From the NCBI GenBank assembly GCA_023053545.1, contig JAKZAN010000002.1:8056790-8120789 (forward strand): DNA of 64,000 bases, read 5' to 3'. Positions within the stretch are counted from its first letter, which is position 1. Each line of letters starts with the position of its first letter. Source of the stretch: Lepidurus packardi. Its lineage: Eukaryota; Arthropoda; Branchiopoda; Notostraca; Triopsidae. Below the pieces are notes generated by a model, which was given only the letters and a program-made list of their open reading frames with translations, did no database searches and was not told the DNA's origin. Below are positions 12,568 to 23,637 of this stretch, piece by piece. Both the position numbers and the translations under genes were made by a program.

Positions 12568-13286
12568 TTCTTCCTAAAACTCACGAATCAAATGAATCCA
12601 CATACCAAAACACTGGAACTCTCGTCAACAAACTTGTTTATTATTTTCCGAGGAATAGCCTTGAATCTACCTCAACGAGTGTTATTTTTGTTGTGTATGC
12701 AGACAAAAGTGTGTAGATAAAATGCGAAACGCGAAGTGGTAAAAATCGAAACGGGACGCGAAAGTGAAGTGGCTTTTCTACACTAACTAACAATAGTTAG
12801 CTGTTATGGATGCGTTAAAAGAAAACAATATAAAAGACAATATAAAAACATTTTTGCGTCTTTTTCTCTTTGCTAATAGTTTCCCTGCGAATATTTCCAA
12901 GTTAATCATCTTCAGTCTCCTTCATATTGCGATTACTTAAATTCAGAAAGTTTTCGTGAAATCTTCTTACTTTATCTCGCGTTCTCTATAATCATGAGAT
13001 ATTTACCTCTCTTTTCTCAAAAAATCCCCAAATTCCAAGAACCAATTTATGAATGTATATATTTTATCTGATAACTATTCTTAATTCCTTAGAAACTCAG
13101 TCATTGTCATGTCTATATAGTCGCGTTGGTTTTTGGCAGAAAACAATCATGTAAGCTCCTTCAGAAGTTTTCTTTTGTAAACTCGTGAAATTTTTCGAAT
13201 GAAAAGCAAAAGGTGTCCGGACAAGTTCAAGAGAACTAATTCACAAGTTTGTTGCCGCTGAACGGATGTGCAGCCTGAAGCACCCC
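12568..13286. other. intergenic, no gene seen
   Basis: AT-rich sequence upstream of INTS4. It should include the INTS4 promoter and 5' UTR. No open frame, repeat or RNA gene could be supported. Confidence 0.5.
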
Positions 13287-13323
13287 TATTTAAACGCCAG
13301 TTGCTTCCTAGCAAGCAGTCAGT
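13287..13323 (+). promoter_or_regulatory. arthropod-type core promoter: TATA box and TCAGT initiator
   Basis: TATTTAAA at 13287-13294 is followed by TCAGT at 13319-13323, so the initiator A lies about 34 bases past the start of the TATA box, slightly long but close to the usual arthropod spacing. About 540 bases downstream begins the candidate three-exon gene at 13862. No gene product confirms that the site is used. Confidence 0.45.
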
Positions 13324-13861
13324 GCAGACGTACTTTTCTGCTGCGATGTTATTTAAGCTGGTAGTTAAGCTTTATAAAATAGTGAGTTAAACGTTACCAG
13401 TAGGATTAAGTGCTATCTTCGAAAACCTCCAAACAATTCAACTGCGCGTTTAAAGTGTTAATTGTGATGTTGGCAAAAGGCTTACGCCAGTAAAAAAAAA
13501 AAGTGTTGGTGTAAAGTGTGCAGTCTACTTCAGCCTAGTTCATCCCTGCCCTACATCATCCTTTGCAGTCGACACAATTTGCAACTTTAGTCTGCTAAGC
13601 TGATACTCTGCTACTTGGAGGTAGCTACGTAACCTTCTGAGGGAATCAAAAGGAACAGGTATGCCAGGAGTTAAAAGTGTTGTTGGTCAGATAGGTCTTT
13701 TGCCGCAACTTTTAACTTCCTGGGCAGAGGGAAGTCTTTGTTGTTGCCATTCACTATGTCTTTAATGGTAACAGCGAAGCTTTTCTGTGGTCAACGGCTG
13801 TGGTCTACGGGTGGTCAACGTATTTGGGGATCCACTCCCGTAGAACGAAGCCCAGGCAGAG

Positions 13862-14663
13862 ATGGAAGTTTCGAATGTGGAAGATTTGGCTGATCCTTAT
13901 GATTCCTTCGTGACCTTCTTCACTCCCTTTCAAGAGCGAAATGATTACAAGAGCGAAAAGTGTGATTTCCCTCAACTACTCAACCCATGGGGTGGAAGGT
14001 GGCGAAACGAGGAGTGGGAGGACGATTGGGGTGGCGAAGTTCATACGATGTCTCGAACGAAAAGGAAAAGTGAGGTCGACTTGGCCAACGTCTCAATCGG
14101 TGCAACTTGTGTTGTTTTTTATTTGCCATCGGAAGTCTAGAAACGCTATTCTGGACAAGTTTTAGCCTTCTCCAAATTGAAGTGGCTTTTCATACGTTTT
14201 CTGTTTTCATACTCGTTCCTCTGAGGATGTGTTTGTGGGCCTTTATACTTATTTGTAAGTTTTTTTAAATTTTGTTAATGAATTGATTTCATGCGTACTG
14301 AAATCTTTTCTCTTTTCTTCTACTCTTCGGTTGCAAAATGAAGGTGAATAGGAAAAAGCAATCCTGTGCCCAAGAGGTCAACGTCTAACGAAGCTGATTT
14401 CAGTTTAAAGGTCTTGGGGGGCTTCGGAGTGATGGTAAGAACACTTTAAATTTACAATTACAAATTTTTAGTACCTATTATTTCTTTTTCAGGCCAGCAA
14501 AAAGAAGCCTATTTTGAAGTCAATTGAAGATCGATCACAAGATTTTGTAGCCATTTTCAAGATCACTCCAAAGGACAGAAAGAAGCAGATTTACATGCAG
14601 TTTAGATTGTTGAGTTTCCTTTCAAGTTTTAAGTTTTTTCACTTTTCCCAAGTCACGCTTTAG
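13862..14663 (+). CDS. candidate small gene with a BESS-like motif, unrecognised
   Basis: I do not recognise this gene. Three segments join by GT..AG with consistent phase: 13862-14069, 14352-14434 and 14493-14663, sum 462 nt, 153 residues. The first exon is acidic and aromatic (FFTPFQERNDY, WGGRWRNEEWEDDWGG). It ends in a basic stretch, TKRKRKSNPVPKRSTS, across the first junction. The last exon has DFVAIFKITPKDRKKQIYMQ, which resembles the BESS motif of MADF-BESS DNA-binding proteins. The weak points are the first acceptor, whose pyrimidine tract lies about 20 bases away, and the lack of a clear homologue. A TATA/initiator pair lies 540 bases upstream. It could be a real lineage-specific nuclear protein, a gene fragment, or chance. 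Confidence 0.35.
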
Positions 14664-14993
14664 AAAATGCAAGAACACATAATAGTAAGCTACCAAGCGC
14701 AGTGCCCAATCACGCTGCCCGTTCTTAATATTGCCGTGGCCCTCTGTACGCACTTGCCGCACTTTGCGTAGACGACGGAATTAGATCATGCCAGCCATTT
14801 TGTTTCGGAAAGAAATCCAAATCACAAGTTCTTCTGTCAAATTGTCCTTTTGTCTGCTGCCAAGACCATACCGCGGTCAAGACTATACCTATTGGATTCT
14901 GCAGTTTTAACGCTGGAAGGACTTGTGCCAAATCTGTGACTGCATCGATCTTTTGGTAATTATACTGCCATGTGTTTACAATTTGTTACATTT

Positions 14994-15092
14994 GTTTATT
15001 TGTATATTTATTTTATTTATTTATTTTATTTGTATATTTTATTTGTATATTTTATTTGTATATTTTATTTGTATATTTTATTTTTGTATATT
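14994..15092. repeat. AT-rich tandem repeat, unit about 13 bp
   Basis: At least four near-exact copies of TTTATTTGTATAT lie head to tail between about 15024 and 15092, preceded by looser TTTATTTA units. This is simple low-complexity sequence. The open frame across it, rich in F, I and Y, is a by-product. Confidence 0.85.
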
Positions 15093-15479
15093 TGTTACAT
15101 TTGTTTATGCAGTTTTATGCAAATCAGGCTTCAAGGTAAGCTTTCATAAATTATTTAAGAATTTTTACCTTAAAAATTGATTATTTAAATTTTGTGTTTA
15201 CATTTCAAGTTTTAACCCTTCCAACAGCGACTGCTGTACTTCAAGGCAAGATTGACACATTTGAAGGTTCCCGCACGGTGTTCAGCATAGCAGCTTTTGT
15301 CTTCGACTTTTCGTTTTCCCTGTTTTTTGTTTTCTTGTAAATGTGTCCCTCCTGAACATGCACTAACGCTCAATTTTCCAAATCTGTGGGAACTTTTTTT
15401 CTGTGTCTTTTCTTAGTTCCAAAAATTAGATTGCAAAATTATGCAAATGAGACCTTTTGCTTCCCCTCAAAAAATCTAA

Positions 15480-15870
15480 TGTCATTTTTATTGTACGAAA
15501 CGTACTTTTGAAATAAAAGAGAACATTTTGGCAATGCTTGCTGAAGGGGGCGTCCTCTAAAAATAAGACGAATCCTATTGGTGAATTGGACCAAAAATAA
15601 TGTAGATTTTAAACGTAGGCAAATTAGATGTTTTGCATGCCCCGGTATTCCTTTTTTGCTTATTTATTGCACCCACACGTTCTCCATAAAATGTTGCTCG
15701 GAAACGCCCTTTTTGTTGTACTCTTCGTAATCTTTAAATAAAGGGGAAGATGTGGCAATTCTTTTTTTAGATTTTTAAAAAATGCGCCTAAAGGGTGTGT
15801 GGCCTCTGCAAATTAGACGAATCCTATTGGTTGATTGGCGTAAAAGGGGGCGTGGCTCCCAAAAGAGCTG
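15480..15870. repeat. diverged tandem duplication with paired ATTGG boxes
   Basis: Two blocks about 250 bases apart share AGACGAATCCTATTGGT at about 15566 and 15815. Each is followed by GAATTGG or TGATTGG and preceded by AAATAAA(A)G-rich and GGGGCGT or GGGTGTGTGGC segments in the same order. The core is almost identical while the flanks have drifted. ATTGG is the reverse of CCAAT, so each block carries two CCAAT-like boxes about 10 bases apart. The stretch from 15110 to 15480 holds nothing I can support. Confidence 0.55.
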
Positions 15871-16074
15871 GAAAGGCTTTTTCAGGGCTTTTCTCCATAA
15901 GGAATAGTGCAAACATAAGGGGGTCCCCTGCAAAAATCGTGAAAAAATGAGAGCCTCGCCCTTTTCCCTGGTCGGTTTCCATCCCCAATATTCACACTCG
16001 TGATGTTGCTGAAGCTTCCCAATGTCGAATAATGGGTATATGAACCAATTTCAGAGAAAGGGTGCCATGTAATA

Positions 16075-16169
16075 TTTTTTTTTTTGACGAAATAAAGTGC
16101 CTCGACCGAGTTTCGATCCCAGGACCTCTCGTTCGCCAAGTCTGCGTGTTATCCACTTGGTCACACACA
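16075..16169 (-). mobile_element. tRNA-derived SINE
   Basis: Read on the minus strand, 16169-16098 has an A-box-like TGACCAAGTGG and a B-box-like GGGATCGAAACTC with the spacing of a tRNA. A 5-bp T stem (CTGGG/CTCGG) can form. A short body and an A-run of about 11 follow at 16085-16075. The acceptor and anticodon stems are poorly paired and the anticodon loop lacks the U33 pattern, so this is not a working tRNA gene. No clear target-site duplication was found. Confidence 0.65.
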
Positions 16170-17579
16170 TATATTCAAAAGGTGAGAAAGTACTATAAAT
16201 ACAATATGTACAAGACAAGGCTAGTGTACAGTGAACGTGGGTACCATCCATCTTCTGCTCGATTTATACAAGCGTAACGCTTTGCCTGTACCCATACCTT
16301 GTATACCCTATAGTTTACATTATTATAGTTACTTATTAAGTCTATATATTTATATTGTATTTTCTTATGTGTTTAAAATATAATAAAAAATAATTAATTT
16401 TTGTTTACGACTCAAACTCATTCACAATAATTACAAGGGCTTGTGTTTGGTTTAAATTTTTTTATTGAAAGTTCGCACATACAATATATATTTTCAATTT
16501 ACCCTTACAGTTCACAATTCAAATAACCTGTACAAGACTGGAGTTGCTCAAGTGGTGGGGAACATATAACACCGAGGATGGCGTGACTACACCTTTGGTA
16601 TGTTGGACACCGTTGAGGCACTGCCGATACTTATTTTCAGGAATTGTGCACCAATTTTTTCGATAAGGTGTCAGTAAAGTTAAGGATCAGATGTAAACAT
16701 TTTGCAAAGCATGTCTCAAGCATGTAAGGTTCCACTTAGGTCTAAAAGGAACCTGACCAGTTTGAAGCAAGCATGTAATGTTTTGTGTGAATCATATTTT
16801 TTTAAATATCTCTGTAACATCAATTGACTTCTATGTGTTTTTATCTATATGCTTATTTCTTCGCGAGTGCTTTGGCGACTTCAGGAGCGCTTTCTGTGAG
16901 CTATATTTACGAAAGCTGGCAACAGTGTCTTCGTCAGCGGCAGTATTTCCAATTTTCCATGGCCTCTTACGAGTAGTGGACATCGTCCGTACGCTGTTCA
17001 ATTCTACGTATTTAAGAAAGAAAAAAAAACTTAGCTGAGAAACTGAACTTTTGCCTTCCCTATCACAATAACTGTCGTCATCTAAATTAAAATAAAGAGA
17101 TTCAGCAATTGGTCTTATTTCGGAGGATTAACTCGTTTCGCTCAAAGGTGTGGGGTATAGACTATAGTGAACACAAATGGAACTGGATGCGAACTGTCAT
17201 GTTTGAAATTGCCCAAATACACTTTCGAATTATGAAAAATAAAGTTCTTCCTTTGACAAGTCTCACGTTGTTTAACTATGCTCTGGGGTACTTTAAAAAT
17301 CATCTGGGGTACAAAGAAATTCAACGTAATGTTTTTCTACAATGCGCAGAAAAGGAAGAAAAATCAGTTTAACCAAGAAAAGCGCAAGACATGTAACCAA
17401 ACAATAGATAGTGCTTGAGGAATTCAATACACTCTGCAGAAAAAAATTAATGATTTTAAATAAGTTGCAGCAAAAAATAAAATAACTGTAAGGCGTAGGA
17501 ATAATTATTCGTCTAAATTAAGCGATAAGACATTCAGAACAAACAAAGAAGTAATAATAGAAAAAAGTTAGACAATGTC
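16170..17579. other. gene-poor interval
   Basis: About 1.4 kb between the SINE and the POGZ-like stop codon. An open frame of 87 codons at 17109-17372 and one of 86 codons at 16778-17038 have no recognisable domain and compositions typical of AT-rich noncoding DNA. Nothing else could be supported. Confidence 0.45.
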
Positions 17580-20500
17580 TTAGTCCTTTTTCCTTGTCCG
17601 TTTAACTTTCCCCAAAGTTTGTGAACCTTCTGACTTGAGAACTTTTACACTGCCATTCGATTGCTCACACGAACCAATGTGTTGAACTGAGAACGAAAAA
17701 TTCGTGTTAGCATTTTTAATCCAGTAAACATCACGTCATTTACCCATTGTGTTGCAATCAGTTATCTGAAATCCGCAGGCACACACAGCGACTTCCGAAA
17801 TATGAAAAATGGGACCGCATCTCGACAGAATACCTTTTGCGTGGTTTTCCAGGCGATGATTTTCCATAGTTGCCATGCAGCATGTTGTAAAATTACATTC
17901 CGTGCAACAAGTGTAAGCTCTACAATAACGGTACAAAAAGACCAGTTATGCTTACACAAAATTACTTTACATACACGTAACACTCGATTACTTACGCGAA
18001 ATGATTTTCACTGCTCAGAAGCTGACCACATTCAATGCAATTCATGTTTGGAGGTACAGTCACCTTCATTCCAGGGAAGTGTTTGATAAAATGGGCTGAC
18101 TCAATAATGCTAGGCTTCAGACGAAAGACGTGTTGATTATTCGTAGACGACATTGATTTGGCCAATGCCAAGTTGGGTCCGTAGGATCTAACACCTGTTT
18201 GGTGAAATTGAAAATATTCGCTAATTGAACATATTCTTTCAAACCATATCTTAAATTTAAATGTACCTGGAGTTCCACGCAAGCTCTCGTGACAAAATTT
18301 CATATGCTTTCCTAACATTGACGCTGTGACAAACTGCAATGTACAAGATCTACAATCGTACTTCTTCAACTGCGACTTGATGATGTAATGCTCCTACGCA
18401 CATAAATTACAATGAAATAATGAAAAACATTACATTGAAAAACTACACTATTCTACCTTCAAATGACTCATGAAAGTTTTCTGCATATCCTGGATACTTT
18501 TCGTGGCACCAAAGCACTCCAAGCACATAGGGCACATTAGGTAGCCGCTGACATGATGAACCTAATAGGGTCGAATTAAGATCTAAAGAAGTAGTAAATA
18601 AGTTAAAAAAGTTAAATAAGCTACTTTAGCGAAGTGATCCAGAGCATCTTTTTTCTTAGAAGAGCGAAACTTGCAAACAGTACAGACGTAAGGTAATTCC
18701 AATGGAACATGTGAATTTCGCAGATGCTCCAGTAAGTTAGTATTCCTTGCAGAATTTTGTTCGCATATTTCACAAACATGCGCGCCAAGTTCGCTATGAG
18801 CTTTCTAAAAAGCAGAGAAACTCACCGTATAAGCAAATTTTCTTGCTTAAGCTGCAAAGTACCTTAACATGGATCTCAAGCTCCTTGTCTGAAACCGCCG
18901 ACTCGATGCAGTAAGGGCAAAAGAGATTTTCCTTCCCGTATCCAACTAGCTGCTCCAAAGCATGTCCAAGGAGATGTTCCACTGCTTCCATATTGTCTCT
19001 AAAAACAGCGCCACAGTTTTCAATCTAAGAAAGAAATAATACTATCAAAGTAAAAATTGTAAATAACGTTGTATACCACACAGTATGCCGTCATTGGAGA
19101 TTCCCGAGCTTTTTCGATCAACTGTGCAGAACCAGGCAGAACACCGTAAAAGCTGTAAAAGCCCTCAGAATCAACGCTTGTTTCGCCCTGGTATATTTCC
19201 CCTGCTTCGGCTTCCGACCACTCCACGCTAAGAGGAAGCTCTCCTATGCTACCAGCCAATCCAACCGTCTCGTCATCGTCGTCTTCGGAGAATCTTAGTA
19301 CCTTGGATATAGTTCCAGTGCCTACTCCAGTGCATAGTAGCTTTTCGCCTAACAAGAATAGCGATTAATTTTTAGGTAAACTATACCACTCTTTATTAAT
19401 CTCAGTACTGGACTTTGCCAGTGTAAATGCTCTAGAAGGTAAAGGCTTGGCTATAACCCCTGGCGAATCGAAGCCACCAGTTTTGTATTTCTTTAAAACT
19501 GGAGCAGTATTGGCACCTTCTGATTTTCTTTTCCCACCAGTTGCTGCCAATACAGAGGACGAGGTACTCCTTTCGCTGTCCTTTGGAGTACCCTAATAGA
19601 ACATCACGTAAAATATAGCGAGCAACTAGAAATAATTGCGCGAATTACTTCCAAAGATATAGGGGCAGACACGGCGTTTAGAACTGCTTTGGAAACAGTT
19701 GCAGGCGTTACTAGTGACTCGACGGCTTTGATTGCATGCGAAGGTAATGCCCAATCTTTCATTGGATCAGCTGCAGCAGAAGCTAGGCGATTCATTAACG
19801 AAGTTCCTGAAAGAGTCCAATTTAACCAATTAAAATTCAATCAGTTCTTCCAACGCATCAAGACGAAGTACTATACCCAGGTCGACACGTGTCTGCATAC
19901 TGATGTCGCTGATGATGTTATTGAAGGCATCCAGTGAGGTAGTGCCGCACCTTTCGCGCCATACTAACTCGTCCAGAAACTGTTGTATCATACCAAGACT
20001 GAGCATAGATAAAGCACTCTATTGAACACCAAATGCAAAAATCGAAATATTAGATGACATTTCGAAACTGACAAAATAAACTTACCTGAAATATCCGTGG
20101 CACGACACGTCGCAGGTAATCCATAACAATACGGTTACACAGACTATCATTAGGCCCAACACTCTTCAATGACTTTTGGATTACACTATTAAATCCCAAC
20201 TCCTTTAATACACCTCGGTCCAATGTAAAATCTGTCAAGATCGTTGCCTATTAAGAAACAGATTTTATTAAACAAATTAGATTACTTAACGACATTTTCC
20301 CCTTCTATTTTTACGAATTTCAAACTAGATTAATTCACTCAATTGTTTTTCTTTATTTTGAGTCAATTATTCATTTTAAATGTGTTACTAAATACAGTAG
20401 ATGTCACTTATCGTGATCACGCCTGTCGATTAATATTGTTTCTATTAAGCAGAGATTCTAATAACCGAAAATCGGATATATGCAATAAAGTGCTGGGATT

Positions 20501-23500
20501 AATCGGCGCATGAAACGAACTGGCTTGTTCAAATAGAAGAAACAAAGCAACGTCTACTGTTCGACACTTTCCCACACGTTTTCTTTTTCTAGATTTACTA
20601 CATCTACTATTGTTTATTATCGTAACGATTTTTCAACACTTTGGATGATTAAGGAATTCCTAACATAACGACCGCTTCTCTTTGTGGCAAATCTTTCAAA
20701 TTGAACTTGTCATAATTTTCCATTAGCCGCAACTTCTCTTTTACATTTAAATCAACTCTTTTCTTGTTTGTCATCATTTTTATATAACCACACGTCTAAA
20801 GCATAACTAATACTGCGCCTTTGAAGCCTATTCCTACGCTTAGTTAGGGTTCTTAACACGATATCCTTCTATTTTTTTCCACTCAGTTAAAGGAACTGGT
20901 CATTCAATTGAAGAACCTGCTCATTTAATGAACTGGGGAGCTTAGAAGGGATTTCCCCCTAAGCGTAGACGTAGACTGCAAATGCCAGGATTGGTCAAAA
21001 AGACGTAAAAGCAATGTCACTAGTCAATATGCAAAGTCCATGTAGCACTCACTACGGTGTTTCGTTACTGTACACGTGAGGATTCTTTTGAAATTGATTC
21101 TAATACCCAAAAGTGATTCTAACAACCGATTAAATGCTATGAATTGTGACATTGTAAACGGTCCTTTAAGGGGCCACAGCCTCCAAATCGCATATTGAGA
21201 TTTTGATGGATTCTTTATTGTACACGTTATTCTAAGAACAGAGAATTTTGTTTCAGGTTTTTCTGAGTAGCCGTTCCCGAGTTATTGACTTGCAAATTTT
21301 CACCACAGACTTGCTAAGGCTCACCAAAGCAGCGTCACAGGGCCACGTGACCGCGCGGGGGCCAATGGCAAAAATGCCAGATTTGAATTCTAGGTTTCTT
21401 CTTTTTTTAAGATAATTTTTTTTTTTGGTGGCTATTGCCCTTTAAAGTTTTCTTCCATAAAGCGGCTGATTCTAATAACCATGGTGATCACAATAAGCGA
21501 CATCTACTGCAGTATTCATATGGATTTTTCTTACCTCAGTGGTCACCCAATTTCTCATGGGCTCCAAAATACGCAAAAATCGAACGCGACTAATTTCGCC
21601 AAAATTCGGCTGGCAAGCGCGTAGACGCATTTGCTTGGTTGAGTGATCGTAAATCCCCAAAACTTCTACTTTCACATCACGACGCTGCCCATCAGTGTTT
21701 GTTGTACCCAAACTAATTATCCCAACCTGAAAATTCGCTTTAAAATGTACACAAAATGCCCTGAACTTAAAAGTGCTTACTTCAACGCGACGATTTTCAG
21801 TCGAGCCTAGCACTGGGGTGCGTGTATGAAGAGAAACGGTGCAGACGGCACGTAGCATTGTATAAAACGAACGTAAGTACGTACGATCCACCTTGACCCA
21901 CAGCTCTACGTTATGGATGGAAGTTTGGCAAGCCCAATGATAGAGCAGCTTCACCAAAGAAGCTGGGGGATGAGGGGCTGCTTCAAAGATGGAATTGACG
22001 AATACCGAAGTGAAAGTGGACGCACAGCAAGGCATGATCCATACGTAGCCGCCACTATGGGGAAATTTGCCTTCATCCGTAGCCATTCCTAGCTGCATAG
22101 GATGGGTAGTAATACCAACAGCGTGTCTAAGACAGCTGCCACGCTGTACGCTTCGCAACAAGCCTAGCTGTAGAAGCCATTCCGTAAACTTCCTTGGGTT
22201 CAAAACAAGCTTCGACTTGACCAGTGCATCTGTGTGAAAAGCAAAATTGCATTATGATGCAGGTACTTCTTTTAATGTGACAGTAGTTACCTAGTTCTTG
22301 TCGTTTCTTCAAGGCTAAACGCAACGGTGCAGCACTCTCTGGTTTAACTAGTACATTCAAGGAAGGATAAGTTTTTGAGGTCGGTGGAGATGTGTCTAAT
22401 TAGAAAAAAATAAAGAATTCGAGATAACAGGAGACAATATTGTCGTACCTTTCGTGAACGGCGCTGGAACATTTACTTGCGAAGCAGTGGGTATTTTATC
22501 AACGACAGAACGCACATCTGTGATAATTGGCATGGAAGTTTCACTAGTTTTAACTGCGGCGGCAGGCTGGGCAGCCAACGAAGGCTGAACCGTTGACGTC
22601 ACTCGCATCGGTTGTGTTTGTACCAAGCTAGTTTTTGCGATAGGTCCTACAGGTTTTATAGGTATAAAACGGATGTCAGCAAAGGTATTCAAAACTGGAT
22701 ACCTCTCTGCATTGTTCGAGGAAGGTTACCGGCAGGGTTTGAGACATCCTTGGCCGTTTCACTGCATACACGTGGAGCCATGAGTTGTTCTACTGGTCGC
22801 AATTGTACTTGCGTTGGCTGAGGCATTACTACGAACAACTGAGACGTGGGAGCGGGAAGAGTGGCTGGAACAGTGCGCGCTAACAAAACCGAGGCGTTAG
22901 GCGTAACCGTTAATGGAGTTAGTGACGCTGAATGCAGCAATACGTTATTTGGATTTGATTCCAATTTAGGTTGTGTTGGGGTGGAAGTCAGAACATTAAT
23001 GCTTTTCGTAGCAGCAGAATCTTGCAAACGAGACAACGGAACTGGCTCGATCGCTTTCTTAAACGCTACCAAGCTGGTGGGGTTTTGTACTGATTTTCGA
23101 GCGATGGAAATACTTGAATGTAACTCAGAGGAATGTTGACTTGTTACCTATAGCCAGAGAAACATACTCGAATCATAATGCATACGCACACAGAAAATAA
23201 CCTATTAATTAGTTTTGTTCTAAAGGTAAATAAAAAAAAAAGCTGAATTGATTGTTTGGATATTACTTACATTGGCTTGGTCTTTAGCCTGATTAGCAAG
23301 TACTGATTTGGACTCCACTGGGGAGATTTTAACAGACATGTTGGTTTTAATAACCCATGTAAAAGGGTCCACCTGATTGACACTAACATTTGGATCTAGG
23401 GAAAAACAGAAAATTAGTTTTCTCTTTATTTATAGTACAAACGACGTATATAACGAAGTCACCTTTGTGGAATTTCTCTAGTTCATCCGTGACCCGTTTC

Positions 23501-23637
23501 CACGCAGTCAACCGATTGTTGTAATGCGTTTTTTGTACTTCAGAAAGCTCTTCCTCTTCACACTCGCAGATAAAACTGTATGCATTCGCGCTATAAGAAG
23601 CGTCCTTTTGCATCCCTGTAGAATTTATCCCGGCCAT
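17580..23637 (-). CDS. POGZ/ZNF280-family zinc-finger protein with an ISXO2-like transposase-derived domain
   Basis: Probable nuclear chromatin protein; vertebrate POGZ binds HP1. The start MAGINSTGM leads to CECEEEELSEVQK, matching the ECEEEELEPWQK start of human POGZ. A Ser/Thr/Pro-rich region follows (23.4-22.3 kb). Then comes a domain of about 350 residues that follows the ISXO2-like/IS1595 transposase pattern: SIFEAAPHPPASLVKLLYHW, RVEVGIISLG, RFLRILEPMRNWV, ATILTDFTLDRGVLKELGF, FLDELVWRERCG. After a basic and an acidic linker lies a POGZ-type C2H2 array: FCPYC, VCEICEQN, PYVCTVCKFRSSKKKDALDH, LMCPMCLECFG, YDCRSCTLQFVT, NCIECGQLL, CCTECNFTTCCMATMENH, AVCACGFQI. The protein ends in KVKRTRKKD. 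Human POGZ instead ends with a pogo DDE domain, which is missing here. The first catalytic Asp appears replaced (VEVG for VEID). A pogo remnant sits in the intron at 20.25-21.53 kb. Confidence 0.85.
20395..21512 (-). mobile_element. pogo-type DNA transposon remnant in an intron
   Basis: Inverted ends CAGTAGATGTC(A/G)CTTAT and GTGATCAC face each other at 20395 and about 21509, with TA at 20393-20394 and 21513-21514. On the minus strand a 42-codon frame at 20649-20777 begins MMTNKKRVDLNVKEKLRLM and contains NLKDLPQREAVVMLGI, a pogo/CENP-B-type N-terminal helix-turn-helix. No other transposase part is open, so the copy is non-autonomous and decayed. The interior repeats the motif GATTCTAA(T/C)AACC several times. 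It lies within an intron of the POGZ-like gene, next to the exon at 21534. Confidence 0.8.

Noticed and set aside
14725-14931. 68-codon minus-strand frame
   Set aside because: No homology recognised; likely chance in a gene-poor interval.
16098-16169. Functional tRNA gene on the minus strand
   Set aside because: A and B boxes and a T stem are present, but the acceptor and anticodon stems pair poorly and an A-run follows, so a SINE head is more likely.
17109-17372. 87-codon plus-strand frame
   Set aside because: AT-driven composition, no domain, no promoter or splice support.
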